From: Bradyrhizobium genosp. L
GTDB lineage: Bacteria; Pseudomonadota; Alphaproteobacteria; Rhizobiales; Xanthobacteraceae
DNA length: 64,000 bases
NCBI RefSeq assembly: GCF_015624485.1
Contig: NZ_CP061378.1
Coordinates: forward strand, 1,116,001 to 1,180,000
Reading direction: 5' to 3'
Shown here: in pieces, positions 8,920-19,146 of the stretch
Position numbering within the stretch: the stretch's first letter is position 1
Layout: every line of letters starts with the position of its first letter
Position numbers and translations under genes: made by a program
Notes under the pieces: generated by a model
The model's input: only the letters and a program-made list of their open reading frames with translations
Database searches by the model: none
What the model was told of the DNA's origin: nothing

Positions 8920-9707
8920 CCGAGCGGCTTCAAAATCTTGATCAGCTCGCCGTGCACGAATTCGTTGCCGCAGACGACGTGGCCGGTCTGCAGCGGGTCG
9001 TCACTGCCCTGGATGCCGGAGACGGTGCCGCCGGCTTCGCGCACCATGATCTGGCCGGCCGCGATGTCCCATGGCTGCAAATTGCGTTCCCAGAAGCCGT
9101 CGAGGCGGCCGGCGGCGACGAAGGCGAGGTCGAGGGAAGCCGCGCCGAAGCGGCGGAAGCCTGCGACCTTGCTCTGCAGCGCCGCCATCTCCTGCAGCGC
9201 CAGCGCGTGGTTGCCGCGACCGATATGCGGCAGGCCGCAGGCGACCACGCATTCATTGAGCTTGCGGCGGCCGGCGACGCGCAACCGCTGGTCGTTGAGG
9301 AACGCGCCCTTGCCGCGTTCGGCGATGTAGAGCTCGTCATTGGCGGGGTTGTAGATCACGCCCGCGATCACGGTGTCCTCGCGCTTGAGCCCGATCGAGA
9401 TCGCGAATTGCGGGATGCCGTGCAGGAAGTTGGTGGTGCCGTCGAGCGGATCGACGATCCAGTTGTGGCTCTTGTCGCTGCCCTCACGCTGGCCGCCTTC
9501 CTCGCCGAGGAAGCCGTAGCCGGGCCGGGCCTTTTCGAGGTCGGTGTAGAGCATCTCCTCGGCGCGCTTGTCGGCCAGCGAGACGAAATTCGCCGGCCCC
9601 TTCAGCGACACCTGGAGATGCTCGATCTCGCCGAGATCGCGCTTGAGGCTGCGGCCTGCGCGTCGCGCGGCCTTGACCATGACGTTGATGAGGGCGGAGT
9701 AGAGCAT
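8913..9707 (-). CDS. Inositol monophosphatase family protein (SuhB-like)
   Basis: A 264-residue Mg-dependent phosphatase of the inositol monophosphatase/FIG superfamily. Metal ligands are visible in order: Glu69/Glu70 of GEEGG, the diagnostic WIVDPLDGTTNFLHG at residues 83-97 (Asp86, Asp89), and the C-terminal WDIAAG at 213-218 (Asp214). Substrates in bacteria include inositol phosphates and sugar phosphates, and SuhB also binds NusA/RNA polymerase; which applies here is not decidable. The start at 9707 is chosen because the preceding frame runs into a dispersed repeat at 9751-9854. It is last in the minus-strand series that begins with tkt, but the 220-bp gap with the repeat suggests a separate transcript. 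Confidence 0.92.
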   Translation of the reverse strand: MLYSALINVMVKAARRAGRSLKRDLGEIEHLQVSLKGPANFVSLADKRAEEMLYTDLEKARPGYGFLGEEGGQREGSDKSHNWIVDPLDGTTNFLHGIPQFAISIGLKREDTVIAGVIYNPANDELYIAERGKGAFLNDQRLRVAGRRKLNECVVACGLPHIGRGNHALALQEMAALQSKVAGFRRFGAASLDLAFVAAGRLDGFWERNLQPWDIAAGQIMVREAGGTVSGIQGSDDPLQTGHVVCGNEFVHGELIKILKPLGQ

Positions 9708-9750
9708 GATGATTTCTTTGGTGCTGATGTGGAGCGGGTTCGAGCGTAGC

Positions 9751-9854
9751 CCGTCATCCTGAGGAGCCGCGAAGCGGCGTCTCGAAGGGTCGACGGCCAC
9801 CGGCCGGGCCGTGCATCCTTCGAGGCTCGCTCCGCTCGCACCTCAGGATGACGG
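9751..9854. repeat. Dispersed palindromic repeat, family D, full copy
   Basis: Outer arms CCGTCATCCTGAGG (9751-9764) and CCTCAGGATGACGG (9841-9854) are exact reverse complements, with inner copies of CTTCGAG-type sequence. A second, partial copy is at 52079-52154. It lies between the Sel1-repeat gene and the phosphatase gene. Confidence 0.8.
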
Positions 9855-9927
9855 ATAACGGGGGAACAGCCTGCGGCGCGAGAGATTTCCGGACTGGGTG
9901 CCCTCTGCAGGCGGCGGCGTCAAGGCG

Positions 9928-11010
9928 TCATTTGACGTTGTTGCCGATCCATTTCCGGGCGGCGGCCTCGCCCTTGGCGCGGTCGTCCGGGGTCATATCG
10001 GCGAGGATATCGTCGAGGTCGGGGTCGCCCTTGCCGGCGGTCTTGGCGACCAGATGCCATTTCAGCGCCTCGACCTTGTCCACCGGCGCGCCGGCGCCGG
10101 TCGCCAGCACGTGGGCGAGGCGGTTCTGGGCGATCGCGCTGTTCTGCCTGGACGCCTTGCGCAGCAGCGCCACCGCCGCCGGGACGTTCCGTGGCGTGCC
10201 GGTGCCGTTGTAGAGGGCGATGGCATACTCGACCTCGGCGTCGACATTGTCGGCCAGCGAAGCCGCCTGCAGCAGGCGCGCCGCCCTTTCGGGGTCCTTC
10301 GGCACCCCGGTGCCTTCCTTGTAGAAGGTCGCGAGCGCGTATTGCGCCTCCGGGTTGCCGGCGTCGGCCGCCATGCGCAGCAGCTCGGCAGCGCGCTTGA
10401 GGTCCTGCGGCAGGGTCTGGCCGTCGAGGTAGAGCAGCGCCAGATTATAGGCCGCCTTGGGCTCGCCGAGCTTGGCCGACGATGCCAAGAGCTTGACCGC
10501 GGCATCCTTGTCCACGGGACCGCCGCGGCCCGCGATCTTCATCATCGCATAGGCGAACATCGCCTCGCGGTCGCCGGCGTCGCTCGCCTTCTTGTACCAG
10601 TCGTCGGCCTTGGCGTAGTCGCGCTTGACGCCGAGCCCGTTGGCATAGAGCTCGCCCAGCATCGTCATCGCCTTCGGGTCGTTGTTGTACTGGACCTTGG
10701 CGGTCGCAAGCTCGAGCGTGGTCTTGTACATGCCGCGCTGATAGGCGCCGTAGATCAGGTCGACATTGGGGTCGTCGAACACCTGCGGCGTGATCGGCGT
10801 AGCCGACGGGGTGGGCGTCGGCGTGGCGGCAGGCTTGGGCGCGGCCTTCTTGGCGGCTGCAGGCGAATGCACCTTCGGCTTCGCCTCCTTCGGCGCTTCC
10901 TTTTTCGCAGGCGGCGTCTGCGCCGGGGGCGTGATCGACAGCTGCGCCATCGCGCCGCCCGTCAGCATCATGCAGCCGAGCGCAACACCTATCGGACGCA
11001 GGCGCTTCAT
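9928..11010 (-). CDS. Exported Sel1-repeat (tetratricopeptide-like) protein
   Basis: A 360-residue protein with an N-terminal signal peptide (about residues 1-23, ending GGAMAQ), then a low-complexity Pro/Ala/Lys linker (about 25-75), then a run of Sel1-like repeats of about 36 residues such as AYNLALLYLDGQTLPQDLKR and AQYALATFYKEGTGVPKD. Such helical-pair repeats form scaffolds for protein-protein contacts in the periplasm or envelope; no catalytic residues are expected. Start 11010 is chosen for the signal peptide. The gene lies 7 bases after the ThiE-like gene and is likely co-transcribed with it. The binding partner is unknown. Confidence 0.85.
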   Translation of the reverse strand: MKRLRPIGVALGCMMLTGGAMAQLSITPPAQTPPAKKEAPKEAKPKVHSPAAAKKAAPKPAATPTPTPSATPITPQVFDDPNVDLIYGAYQRGMYKTTLELATAKVQYNNDPKAMTMLGELYANGLGVKRDYAKADDWYKKASDAGDREAMFAYAMMKIAGRGGPVDKDAAVKLLASSAKLGEPKAAYNLALLYLDGQTLPQDLKRAAELLRMAADAGNPEAQYALATFYKEGTGVPKDPERAARLLQAASLADNVDAEVEYAIALYNGTGTPRNVPAAVALLRKASRQNSAIAQNRLAHVLATGAGAPVDKVEALKWHLVAKTAGKGDPDLDDILADMTPDDRAKGEAAARKWIGNNVK

Positions 11011-11017
11011 TCCGGCG

Positions 11018-11695
11018 TCATCCCTCGGCCTTGGCCTTTCCGAGCGTGTTGGCGTAGGCCTCTGCGATCGCTGTGCCGATCTCGACCAGCGCGGCTTTCG
11101 CGCCGCGCGGATCGGCCCAGATGAAGTCGCCGACCAGCACGAAGTCCGCCCCTGCGGCCGCGAACTGCTCGGCTTCCGCGCGCGAGGTGGCGAAGCCGAC
11201 GCAGGGCGGCTCGAACAATTCGTCCCACCATTCCAGCCGCTCGGCAATCGCCTCGGTCGAGGGCCGCGCTCCCTTGGCGTCGGGCTCGCCGAACAGCACA
11301 TAATCGGCTCCGGCTTCGCCCGCGGCCATCGAATCGTGGCGCGTCGCGAGCCCGCCGATGCCGGCGATGCGGTCCGGCTTCAGCGACGGCATCGCGTCTT
11401 CCATCGCGGCGATGCCGGTCAAATGCGCGCCGTCGGCTCCGGCGCGGGCCACGATCTCAGGGTGGCCGTCGACCAGCAGCGCCGCACCCGCGTTCTGCAC
11501 GGCAGGCACCAAAGCCTTGATCCGCGAGATCATGGTGCGTTGGTCGGTTTCGCGCAGGCGCACCAGCACCGCGGCGACGTCGGCCGCAGCCAGCAAATCC
11601 GGCAGCTCGGCAACGAGCTGCGCGGGGTCATCGACCTCGGGCGTCGCGAGATAAAGCCGCGGGACGGGGCGCGGCGGAACGGGCTTGGTGGCCAA
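11018..11695 (-). CDS. ThiE-like TIM-barrel protein (thiamine phosphate synthase family)
   Basis: A 225-residue protein of the thiamine phosphate synthase/TenI superfamily, which couples hydroxymethylpyrimidine diphosphate to thiazole phosphate or carries related chemistry. Barrel strands can be read as PRLYLATPE, AAVLVRL, AALLVDGHPEIV, GADGAHLTG and GADYVLFGEPD. The pyrophosphate-binding residues of classic ThiE are only partly conserved, so it may be a divergent or repurposed copy. It starts at a TTG (11695-11693) directly abutting the TAG of the class I aldolase, and no ATG is available within the conserved first strand. No other thiamine genes are nearby. The product may therefore serve the sugar-phosphate cluster rather than thiamine synthesis. 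Confidence 0.7.
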   Translation of the reverse strand: MATKPVPPRPVPRLYLATPEVDDPAQLVAELPDLLAAADVAAVLVRLRETDQRTMISRIKALVPAVQNAGAALLVDGHPEIVARAGADGAHLTGIAAMEDAMPSLKPDRIAGIGGLATRHDSMAAGEAGADYVLFGEPDAKGARPSTEAIAERLEWWDELFEPPCVGFATSRAEAEQFAAAGADFVLVGDFIWADPRGAKAALVEIGTAIAEAYANTLGKAKAEG

Positions 11696-12721
11696 CTATG
11701 CCGCCTGTTTCTCGAGGCCGGTGTCCCAGTGGCCGGTGCTGGCGAGGCCGTTCATCCTGGCGCGGTGCGAGAAGGCGCGCTGGCCCGCAGGCACGTTGTC
11801 GGCCTTGCCGGACCACGCCTTCTGGGGCGCGGCCTGCAGCGCCCGGCCATAGGAGAAGGTGAGATGCCAGGGCAGATTGCCGATCTTGTTCATGGCGTCG
11901 AGATGCGCGGTCGCTTCCTCGTCGCTCTGGCCGCCGGAGAGGAAGGCGATGCCGGGGACGGCGGCCGGCACGCAGCTCTTGAGCAGGCGGACGGTCTTCT
12001 CGGCGACCTCCTGGACCGAGGCCTGCTTCGGGCACTTCTTGCCAGATATGGCCATGTTCGGCTTCAGGATCATGCCTTCGAGCGCGACCCGCTGCACCCG
12101 CAATTCCTGGAACGTCTTGTTCAGCACACGCTGCGTCACCTCGTAGCAGCGGTCGATGTCGTTATCGCCGTCCATCAGCACTTCCGGCTCGACGATCGGC
12201 ACGATCTGCGCGGCCTGGCACAGCGCGGCATAGCGCGCCAGCGCATGCGCGTTGACGCTGATCGCGGTCATCGTGGGAATTCCATTTCCGATGTCGATCA
12301 CCGCGCGCCATTTCGCGAAGCGCGCGCCGCGCTCGTAATATTTCTTCAGCCGCTCGGCGAGCTTGTCGAGGCCCGATGTGACGAGTTCGCCCGGGCAGTT
12401 CGGCAGCGCCTGCGTGCCCTCGTCGACCTTGATGCCGGGAATGGCGCCGGCCTGCTCGATCAGCTTGACCAGGGGCGTGCCGTCTTTCGCGTTCTGCCAG
12501 ATCGTCTCGTCATAGAGGATGACGCCGGAGATGTATTTGCTCATCGCTTCCTGCGAACGGAACAGCATCTCGCGGTAGTCGCGGCGGCTATCTTCGGTCG
12601 ATTCGACCTTGATGGCGTCGAACCGCTTCTTGATGGTGCCGGAGGATTCGTCGGCGGCGAGGAGGCCCTTGCCGGGGGCGACCATGGCGAGGGCAATCTT
12701 GTTGAGGTCAGCAAGGTTCAT
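11696..12721 (-). CDS. Class I fructose-bisphosphate aldolase
   Basis: A 341-residue Schiff-base aldolase that cleaves fructose 1,6-bisphosphate to dihydroxyacetone phosphate and glyceraldehyde 3-phosphate in the cytosol. It begins GKGLLAADESSGTIKKRF, the family's N-terminal signature, has the acidic VEPEV pair at about 178-180 and the Schiff-base lysine in GMILKPNM (Lys220). The C-terminal tail ends without the Tyr of animal enzymes. GGAGGA precedes the ATG. It lies directly downstream of a class II aldolase gene (177-bp gap), an unusual tandem of two unrelated enzymes for one reaction. They could serve different fluxes, or iron/zinc-limited and replete conditions. Confidence 0.95.
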   Translation of the reverse strand: MNLADLNKIALAMVAPGKGLLAADESSGTIKKRFDAIKVESTEDSRRDYREMLFRSQEAMSKYISGVILYDETIWQNAKDGTPLVKLIEQAGAIPGIKVDEGTQALPNCPGELVTSGLDKLAERLKKYYERGARFAKWRAVIDIGNGIPTMTAISVNAHALARYAALCQAAQIVPIVEPEVLMDGDNDIDRCYEVTQRVLNKTFQELRVQRVALEGMILKPNMAISGKKCPKQASVQEVAEKTVRLLKSCVPAAVPGIAFLSGGQSDEEATAHLDAMNKIGNLPWHLTFSYGRALQAAPQKAWSGKADNVPAGQRAFSHRARMNGLASTGHWDTGLEKQAA

Positions 12722-12898
12722 CGAGGCGTCCTCCAGAGCGCATTGCCTTTGCGAGCCAAAATAGGCGGTTCTCGGGCAGTTGCCTAGAAAACGTTCGTCG
12801 CGGGCCGGCGGGTTGCCGCCGCCGAGGAAGGCCGGGACACCGTTTCCGATTGCGTCAGAAGCGATGTCCCGCCGTAATGTTTGTCGGGCGACCTGCCG

Positions 12899-13966
12899 TC
12901 AGGCGATCTTGGGGTCGAGTTCGCCCTTGGCGTAGCGCTTGGCCATATCGGCGGTGGTCAGCACCTTCTTGATCTTGCTGGCCTGGCCCGCGGTGTTGAA
13001 CTCCTCGAGGCGCTGCTTGCACAGCTTGGTCATCGCCTCCATCGCCGGCTTCAAATATTTGCGCGGATCGAACTCTTCCGGATTGTCGTTCAGCACTTTC
13101 CGGATCTGGCCGGTCATCGCCATGCGATTGTCGGTGTCGATATTGATCTTGCGCACGCCGTTCTTGATGCCGCGCTGGATCTCGGTCACAGGCACGCCCC
13201 AGGTCGGCTTCATCTTGCCGCCATTGGCGTTGATGATGTCCTGCAGATCCTGCGGCACCGACGAGGAGCCGTGCATGACGAGATGCATGTTCGGCAGCTT
13301 GCGGTGGATCTCCTCGATCACCTTCATGGCCAGGATGTCGCCGTCCGGCTTGCGGGTGAACTTGTAGGCGCCGTGCGAGGTGCCCATCGCGATCGCCAGC
13401 GCGTCGACCTTGGTCTCCTGCACGAACTTCACGGCCTCGTCGGGATTGGTGAGGAGCTGGTCATGCGACAGCTTGCCCTCGGCGCCGTGGCCGTCTTCCT
13501 TGTCGCCCATGCCGGTCTCCAGCGAGCCGAGCACGCCGAGCTCGCCTTCCACCGAGATGCCGCCGAGATGGGCCATGCCGGTCACCGTCCTGGTGACGCC
13601 GACATTGTAGTCCCAATCGCCGGGGGTCTTGCCGTCGGCTTTCAGCGAGCCGTCCATCATCACCGAGGTGAAGCCGGCCTGGATCGCCGTCATGCAGGTC
13701 GCCGGCTCGTTGCCGTGGTCGAGATGCACGCAGACCGGGATCTGCGGATAGATCTCGGTGACGGCGTCCATCATGTGCTTGAGCATGACGTCGTTGGCGT
13801 AGGAGCGGGCACCGCGCGAGGCCTGGATGATGACCGGCGCATCGACTTCGGAGGCCGCGGCCATGATCGACAGCGCCTGCTCCATGTTGTTGATGTTGAA
13901 GGCAGGTACGCCATATTCGTGCTCGGCCGCGTGGTCGAGCAGTTGCCGCAAGGTGATGCGAGCCAT
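12899..13966 (-). CDS. fba: Class II fructose-bisphosphate aldolase (Calvin-cycle subtype)
   Basis: A 355-residue zinc-dependent aldolase acting on fructose 1,6-bisphosphate and, in Calvin-cycle relatives, sedoheptulose 1,7-bisphosphate. Zinc and catalytic residues are visible in [11 protein letters not shown] (His81, Asp83, His84), GTSHGAYKF and MHGSSSVP. The length and the NINNMEQ and [15 protein letters not shown] segments match the CbbA-like subtype rather than the E. coli FbaA type. A GGGAGA ribosome binding site lies about eight bases before ATG. It follows pgk by 48 bases in the tkt-gap-pgk series and is probably in that operon. Activity depends on a divalent metal, which contrasts with the class I enzyme next to it. 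Confidence 0.95.
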   Translation of the reverse strand: MARITLRQLLDHAAEHEYGVPAFNINNMEQALSIMAAASEVDAPVIIQASRGARSYANDVMLKHMMDAVTEIYPQIPVCVHLDHGNEPATCMTAIQAGFTSVMMDGSLKADGKTPGDWDYNVGVTRTVTGMAHLGGISVEGELGVLGSLETGMGDKEDGHGAEGKLSHDQLLTNPDEAVKFVQETKVDALAIAMGTSHGAYKFTRKPDGDILAMKVIEEIHRKLPNMHLVMHGSSSVPQDLQDIINANGGKMKPTWGVPVTEIQRGIKNGVRKINIDTDNRMAMTGQIRKVLNDNPEEFDPRKYLKPAMEAMTKLCKQRLEEFNTAGQASKIKKVLTTADMAKRYAKGELDPKIA

Positions 13967-14014
13967 TCCAATTCTCCCTATGCGTAAGGCGCTTGTCGCG
14001 CGCGATAACCTAAA

Positions 14015-15211
14015 TCAGCTCTTTTTCAAAACTTCGACGCCGGGCAGGGGCTTGCCCTCCATCCATTCAAGAAACGCGCCGCCCGCGGTCGAGACGTAGG
14101 AAAAATCGTGCGCCACGCCGGCCTGGTTCAGCGCGGCCACGGTGTCGCCGCCGCCGGCCACCGACACCAGCTTCTTCGCTCTGGTGCGCTCGGCGGCATG
14201 CTTGGCCGAGACCACGGTGCCGCGGTCGAACGGTGTCAGCTCGAAGGCGCCGAGCGGTCCGTTCCAGACCAGCGTTGCCGCATCGTCGATCGCGGAATGG
14301 ATGCGCGCGATCGATTGCGGGCCGACGTCGAGGATCATGCCGTCGGCCGGGATAGCGTCGAGCCCGTAGGCATGCGACGGCGCATTGGCCGCGAACTGGC
14401 TGGCGACGACGGCGTCGACGGGAAGAATGATCGCGCAATTCGCGGCATTGGCCTTGTCCAGGATCTTCAGCGCGGTCGCGGCGAGATCCTTTTCGGCGAG
14501 CGATTTGCCGACGCCGATGCCCTGCGCATGCAGGAAGGTGTTGGCCATGCCGCCACCGATCACCAGCGCATCGACCTTGCTCACCAGGTTTTCGAGCAGA
14601 TCGATCTTGGTCGAGACCTTGGCGCCGCCGATGATCGCGATGACGGGCTTGGTCGGCGCTTCCAGCGCCTTGCCGAGCGCGTCGAGCTCGGCCTGCATGG
14701 TGCGGCCGGCATAGGCCGGCAGCTTGTGGCCGAGGCCCTCGGTGGAGGCGTGGGCGCGATGCGCAGCGGAGAAGGCGTCGTTGACCCAGATGTCGCCGAG
14801 CTTTGCGAGCTCAGCGACGAAGCCCGGGTCGTTCTTTTCCTCTTCCTTGTGGAAGCGGGTGTTCTCCAGGCAGAGGATGTCGCCGTCCTTCATGGCGCCG
14901 ACCGCCCTGGCCGCGGCCTCGCCGATGCAGTCCTCGGCGAAACCGACCGGACGCTTGATGACCTTCGACAATTCCTCAGCGACGGGCTTCAGCGAGTCCT
15001 TGGCATCGCGGCCCTTGGGCCGGCCGAAATGGGCGAGCAGGATCACCTTGCCGCCCTTGTCCGAAATCTCGGTGATGGTCGGCGCGACGCGCTCGAGCCG
15101 GGTCGCGTCGGTGACGCGGCCGCCTTCCATCGGGACGTTGAGGTCGACGCGCAGCAGCACGCGCTTGCCCTTCACGTCGACGTCGTCGAGGGTACGGAAT
15201 GATTTTGTCAT
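14015..15211 (-). CDS. pgk: Phosphoglycerate kinase
   Basis: A 398-residue monomeric kinase that interconverts 1,3-bisphosphoglycerate plus ADP and 3-phosphoglycerate plus ATP. The N-terminal substrate loop [25 protein letters not shown], the nucleotide-side [17 protein letters not shown] and SVAGGGDT are all present, so it looks fully active. The length is normal for bacteria. ATG 15211 has AAGGGA about eight bases upstream. The gap to gap (128 bp) contains a strong hairpin, and the gap to the class II aldolase is 48 bp. In the direction of transcription the cluster order is tkt, gap, pgk, fba. Confidence 0.97.
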   Translation of the reverse strand: MTKSFRTLDDVDVKGKRVLLRVDLNVPMEGGRVTDATRLERVAPTITEISDKGGKVILLAHFGRPKGRDAKDSLKPVAEELSKVIKRPVGFAEDCIGEAAARAVGAMKDGDILCLENTRFHKEEEKNDPGFVAELAKLGDIWVNDAFSAAHRAHASTEGLGHKLPAYAGRTMQAELDALGKALEAPTKPVIAIIGGAKVSTKIDLLENLVSKVDALVIGGGMANTFLHAQGIGVGKSLAEKDLAATALKILDKANAANCAIILPVDAVVASQFAANAPSHAYGLDAIPADGMILDVGPQSIARIHSAIDDAATLVWNGPLGAFELTPFDRGTVVSAKHAAERTRAKKLVSVAGGGDTVAALNQAGVAHDFSYVSTAGGAFLEWMEGKPLPGVEVLKKS

Positions 15212-15231
15212 GAAGGGTCCCTTGTCCCGGG

Positions 15232-15296
15232 CGCTGCGCAGAACCGGGACCCACGCACGGGTCCCGCGGTGGCGTGGGTCCCGGCTCTGCGGAGCG
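15232..15296. repeat. Imperfect hairpin in the gap-pgk gap
   Basis: CGCTGCGCAGAACCGGGACCCAC (from 15232) faces GTGGGTCCCGGCTCTGCGGAGCG (to 15296) and forms a long imperfect stem. It resembles the CCGGGACCCA core of repeat family A but differs in the arms. Inside the operon it could stabilise or attenuate the gap transcript. Confidence 0.6.
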
Positions 15297-15339
15297 GCGT
15301 GAACACACGCCGCACCGCGTCCGGGACGCGAGACGTGAG

Positions 15340-16347
15340 TTACAGCAGCTTGCCGATCGCAACCGCGGTGTCGGCCATGCGGTTGGAGAAGCCCCACTCG
15401 TTGTCGTACCAGGACATCACGCGCACGAAGTTGCCGTTCTGCACCTTGGTCTGGTCCATGTGGAACGTCGAGGAGTGCGGATCGTGGTTGAAGTCGATCG
15501 AGACGTTCGGCGCGGTGGTGTAGCCGAGGATGCCCTTGAGCTGCTGCTCGGAGGCGCGCTTCATCGCCTCGTTGATCTCCTTGGCGTCGGTCGGGCGCTT
15601 GGCGACGATCTTGAGGTCGATCACCGAGACGTTCGGGGTCGGCACGCGGACCGAGACGCCGTCGAGCTTGCCTTTTAGCTCCGGGAGAACCAATCCGATC
15701 GCCTTCGCCGCACCGGTCGAGGTCGGGATCATCGACATCGCCGCGGCGCGGCCGCGATAGAGGTCCTTGTGCAGGGTGTCGAGCGTCGGCTGGTCGCCGG
15801 TATAGGCGTGAATCGTGGTCATGAAGCCGGTCTCGATGCCGACGGTGTCGTTCAGGACCTTGGCGACCGGGGCCAGGCAGTTGGTGGTGCACGAGCCGTT
15901 CGAGATCACCAGGTGATCCTTGGTCAGCGTCTCGTGGTTGACGCCGTACACGATCGTCGCATCGGCGCCGTCGGCAGGCGCGGAGACGAGCACGCGCTTG
16001 GCGCCGGCGGTCAGATGCGCGGACGCCTTGTCCTTGGCGGTGAAGATGCCGGTGCATTCCAGCGCGACGTCGACGCCGAGCGCCTTCCACGGCAACTTGG
16101 AGGGATCGCGCTCGGCGGAAACCTTGATCTTGCTGTCGCCGACGGTGATCGTGTCGCCGTCAACGGTCACGGTGCCGGGGAAGCGGCCGTGCACGGAGTC
16201 GAAGCGCAGCAGATGCGCGTTGGTCTCGACGGGGCCGAGGTCGTTGATGCCGACCACCTCGATGTCCTTGCGACCGGACTCGGCGATGGCGCGCAGGACG
16301 TTGCGGCCGATGCGGCCAAACCCGTTGATTGCGACGCGGATTGCCAT
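15340..16347 (-). CDS. gap: Glyceraldehyde-3-phosphate dehydrogenase
   Basis: A 335-residue NAD(P)-dependent dehydrogenase that oxidises and phosphorylates glyceraldehyde 3-phosphate in glycolysis, or runs in reverse in gluconeogenesis and the Calvin cycle. It shows the Rossmann start [10 protein letters not shown], the active-site [12 protein letters not shown] with Cys153, and the C-terminal [11 protein letters not shown]. Asp36 (GINDLG) is in the position usually linked to NAD preference, but cofactor use should not be taken as settled. A GAGGAG ribosome binding site lies upstream of ATG 16347. It sits between tkt (162-bp gap) and pgk. Confidence 0.97.
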   Translation of the reverse strand: MAIRVAINGFGRIGRNVLRAIAESGRKDIEVVGINDLGPVETNAHLLRFDSVHGRFPGTVTVDGDTITVGDSKIKVSAERDPSKLPWKALGVDVALECTGIFTAKDKASAHLTAGAKRVLVSAPADGADATIVYGVNHETLTKDHLVISNGSCTTNCLAPVAKVLNDTVGIETGFMTTIHAYTGDQPTLDTLHKDLYRGRAAAMSMIPTSTGAAKAIGLVLPELKGKLDGVSVRVPTPNVSVIDLKIVAKRPTDAKEINEAMKRASEQQLKGILGYTTAPNVSIDFNHDPHSSTFHMDQTKVQNGNFVRVMSWYDNEWGFSNRMADTAVAIGKLL

Positions 16348-16509
16348 TGCTCGTCTCCTCTAAAGCTGCTGCCGGCCCCGCGGGAGGACTCCCACGAGGG
16401 TTTTGCGGCGGAACGCCCGGTTCAGCCGGGCGCAAGCGGAAAAGATGGAGCTTTGGTAATCCTTTTTCGCGGCAAGCTCAACCGTCAGCACACGCCCGTC
16501 TGGCCGGCG

Positions 16510-18492
16510 TCAGACGCGCTTCAGCGCAGCGTTAACGGCGGCCTCAGCAGTAATGCCGAAGTGCTTGAAAAGGTCCTTGGCCGGGCCGCTGGCGCCGAAT
16601 CCGTGCATGCCCACGAATTCACCATCATGGCCGATCACGGCGTCCCAGCCCCAGCGCACCGCGGCCTCGATCGCGATCTTGACCGGCGCGTTGCCGATAA
16701 TGGCATTTTGCCGCTCGGCCGGCTGCTGCAGCAGCAATTCCAGCGCGGGCACCGAGACCACCCGCGTCGGGATGCCGCGCTGGGCGAGCTGCTTCTGCGC
16801 CTCGACGGCAAGCTGGACCTCGGAACCGGAGGCGAACAATGACACTTTTGCGTCACCCTGCGCCGCGACCAGCTCGTACGCGCCGTGGCTGCACGGGTTG
16901 TCGTTGGGCGCCGTGGTGCGGAGCTGCGGCAGGTTCTGGCGGGTCAGCGCCAGCACGGTCGGGCCGTCGATGCGGTTGAGCGCCAGTTCCCAGCACTCGG
17001 CGGTCTCGACCGCGTCGCAGGGCCGGAACACGCGCATGTTCGGGATCGCGCGCAGCGCCGAGAGATGCTCGACCGGCTGGTGGGTCGGGCCGTCCTCGCC
17101 GAGGCCGATCGAGTCGTGGGTCATGACATAGACCACGCCGGTGCCCATCAGCGCCGATAGCCGCATCGCGCCGCGTGCATAGTCGGTGAAGACCAGGAAG
17201 GTGGCGCCGTTCGGCGCGAAGCCGCCATGCAGGAAGATGCCGTTGAGGCACGCCGCCATGCCGTGCTCGCGGATGCCGTAGTGGATGAAACGGCCCTTCG
17301 GCGTCTTGGCGGCGAACGCCACCGCCGATTTCGCCTTGTTGTTGTTGGAGCCGGTGAGATCGGCGGAGCCCGCGACGAACTCCATCGGCATTGCGGCTGC
17401 GATCACTTCGATCGCGGCTTCCGACGATTTGCGGGTCGCGATGTTGAGCGGATTTTCCAGCAGGTTTTTCTTGAAGGCGCGCAGTCCCTTTGCCAGCGCC
17501 TGCGGCCGCTCGTGGCGGATGCGGCGCTCGAACTCGGCGCGCTTGCGGCTGCCGAGCTGGTTGAACTGCTCGTCCCATTCCTTGTGCGTGGCGACGCCGC
17601 GGGCGCCCGCTTCGCGCCAGGCCTTCAGCACGTCATCGGGCACCGAGAACGGCTCGAGCGAGATGCCGAGCTTTTCCTTCGCCGCTTTGAGCTCGTCGGC
17701 GCCGAGCGCTTCGCCGTGCGCTTTCGCGGTGCCGGCCTTGTGCGGCGCGCCGTAGCCGATCGTGGTCTTGCAGGCGATCAGCGACGGCTTGTTCGACTTC
17801 TGCGCGCGGGTGATCGCGGCTGATATCGCGTTCTGATCCTGACCGTCGATCAATTCGGCGGCCCAGCCGGCCGACTTGAAACGCTTCACCTGGTCGACCG
17901 AGTCGGAGATCGAGGTCGGGCCGTCGATCGAGATGCCGTTGTCGTCGTACAGCACGATCATCTTGTTGAGCCGCCAGTGGCCGGCGAGCGCGATCGCCTC
18001 CTGCGAGATGCCTTCCATCAGGTCGCCGTCGGAGGCGAGCACGTAGGTGTGGTGGTTGACGATCTTCTTGCCGAACTCGGCGGCGAGCATTTTTTCCGCG
18101 AGCGCCATGCCGACCGCGGTGGCGATGCCCTGGCCGAGCGGGCCGGTGGTGGTCTCGATGCCCTTGGTGTGGAAATTCTCCGGGTGGCCCGGCGTCAGCG
18201 ATCCAAGCTGGCGGAAATGCTTGAGCTGGTCGAGCGTCATGTCCTTGTTGCCGGTCAAGTACAGCAGCGCATAGAGCAGCATCGAGCCGTGGCCGGCCGA
18301 CAGCACGAAGCGATCGCGATCGGGCCACGCCGTGTCGGCCGCATCGAATTTCAGGAACTGGGTGAACAGCACCGTTGCGATGTCGGCGGCACCCATCGGC
18401 AGGCCGGGATGGCCGGAATTGGCCTTCTCGACGGCGTCCATGGCAAGGCCACGGATCGCATTGGCCATACGGGTGTGATCGACCTGCGTCAT
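16510..18492 (-). CDS. tkt: Transketolase
   Basis: A 660-residue thiamine-diphosphate enzyme that moves two-carbon units between sugar phosphates in the pentose phosphate and Calvin pathways. Visible features are the substrate His in [26 protein letters not shown], the cofactor motif [14 protein letters not shown] followed by the downstream Asn ([10 protein letters not shown]), and the pyrimidine-domain segment [12 protein letters not shown] that carries the catalytic Glu region. ATG 18492 is chosen because the conserved [19 protein letters not shown] begins there; the open frame upstream is not conserved-looking. It is the first gene of the minus-strand sugar-phosphate cluster, so its promoter should lie in 18493-18825. 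Confidence 0.96.
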   Translation of the reverse strand: MTQVDHTRMANAIRGLAMDAVEKANSGHPGLPMGAADIATVLFTQFLKFDAADTAWPDRDRFVLSAGHGSMLLYALLYLTGNKDMTLDQLKHFRQLGSLTPGHPENFHTKGIETTTGPLGQGIATAVGMALAEKMLAAEFGKKIVNHHTYVLASDGDLMEGISQEAIALAGHWRLNKMIVLYDDNGISIDGPTSISDSVDQVKRFKSAGWAAELIDGQDQNAISAAITRAQKSNKPSLIACKTTIGYGAPHKAGTAKAHGEALGADELKAAKEKLGISLEPFSVPDDVLKAWREAGARGVATHKEWDEQFNQLGSRKRAEFERRIRHERPQALAKGLRAFKKNLLENPLNIATRKSSEAAIEVIAAAMPMEFVAGSADLTGSNNNKAKSAVAFAAKTPKGRFIHYGIREHGMAACLNGIFLHGGFAPNGATFLVFTDYARGAMRLSALMGTGVVYVMTHDSIGLGEDGPTHQPVEHLSALRAIPNMRVFRPCDAVETAECWELALNRIDGPTVLALTRQNLPQLRTTAPNDNPCSHGAYELVAAQGDAKVSLFASGSEVQLAVEAQKQLAQRGIPTRVVSVPALELLLQQPAERQNAIIGNAPVKIAIEAAVRWGWDAVIGHDGEFVGMHGFGASGPAKDLFKHFGITAEAAVNAALKRV

Positions 18493-18825
18493 GATGAAAA
18501 TCCGCCTGGAATGAGGAGCTGTTGCGAGATGCATCGGGGCGGGCAGCCGCGACACGCGCGTGATGGCCTTACGGGTTAAGGGGTGGATTAGCACCTCATT
18601 TCCGCAAGTCCAAGGCGATGAAACGCCCCAAAACGGGGAAAAGTTGCTCAAAACCGGCCGATTTCATTGAACGGTGCATAGCTCCGCGGCGGCGTTGCGC
18701 TCGCCTCGCTCACCACGTAAATTTCATCCCGTAAACGCTTGCCGAAACGCCGGTTTTGCCGTGCGGCAGGCTGAACCGAATCCAACCGAACCAGGCCACC
18801 TCGAAGGGGTCAGCGCCAGCGTGTC
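18493..18825. other. Divergent intergenic region tkt / DUF4164
   Basis: This 333-bp gap must contain the tkt promoter (minus) and that of the DUF4164-zapA operon (plus). A short GCCCC-AAAA-CGGGG hairpin is present at about 18626-18638. I see no gene, RNA or dispersed repeat in it. Confidence 0.4.
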
Positions 18826-19146
18826 ATGAGTGATCGTCCCGCAAACGGGTCTGCCAATACCGAGGCACCGCTCGCCGATATCGATGCCGCGACCAAGCGG
18901 CTGATGGCGGCGCTCGATGCGCTGGAGAGCTCGGTGGAGCGGCGCCGCGAGGCCGACCGCGACGAGAACGAGCTGGCAAGCCGGATTCAGGCGCTCGGCG
19001 CCGATCGCTCCAGGCTTGCCGACGAGCTCGACGGCTCGCTGGTGAAGACGCGCAAGCTCGAGCGCGCCAATCGCGAAATCGCGGAAAAGCTCGACGCGGC
19101 GATCGGCACCATCCGCGCCGTGCTCGAGGGCGGAGACACCAGATGA
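18826..19146 (+). CDS. DUF4164 family coiled-coil protein
   Basis: A 106-residue, highly charged protein predicted to be almost entirely helical, with heptad-like Leu/Ala spacing between about residues 18 and 95 (for example LMAALDALESSVERR and LADELDGSLVKTRKLERAN). It matches the DUF4164 family that in Hyphomicrobiales sits directly before zapA. The stop overlaps the zapA ATG by four bases (ATGA), so the products are made together; a role with ZapA in the division ring is a guess from this coupling. No membrane segment or catalytic motif is seen. Confidence 0.8.
   Translation: MSDRPANGSANTEAPLADIDAATKRLMAALDALESSVERRREADRDENELASRIQALGADRSRLADELDGSLVKTRKLERANREIAEKLDAAIGTIRAVLEGGDTR

Noticed and set aside
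10766..12787. 673-codon plus-strand frame across the Sel1, ThiE-like and aldolase genes
   Set aside because: It spans three confidently identified minus-strand genes and has no family features.
12722..12898. TGTCGGGCG followed by CCGTCA as an ECF-type promoter
   Set aside because: Spacing between the blocks is much shorter than 15 bases and the minus-strand genes are on the other strand.
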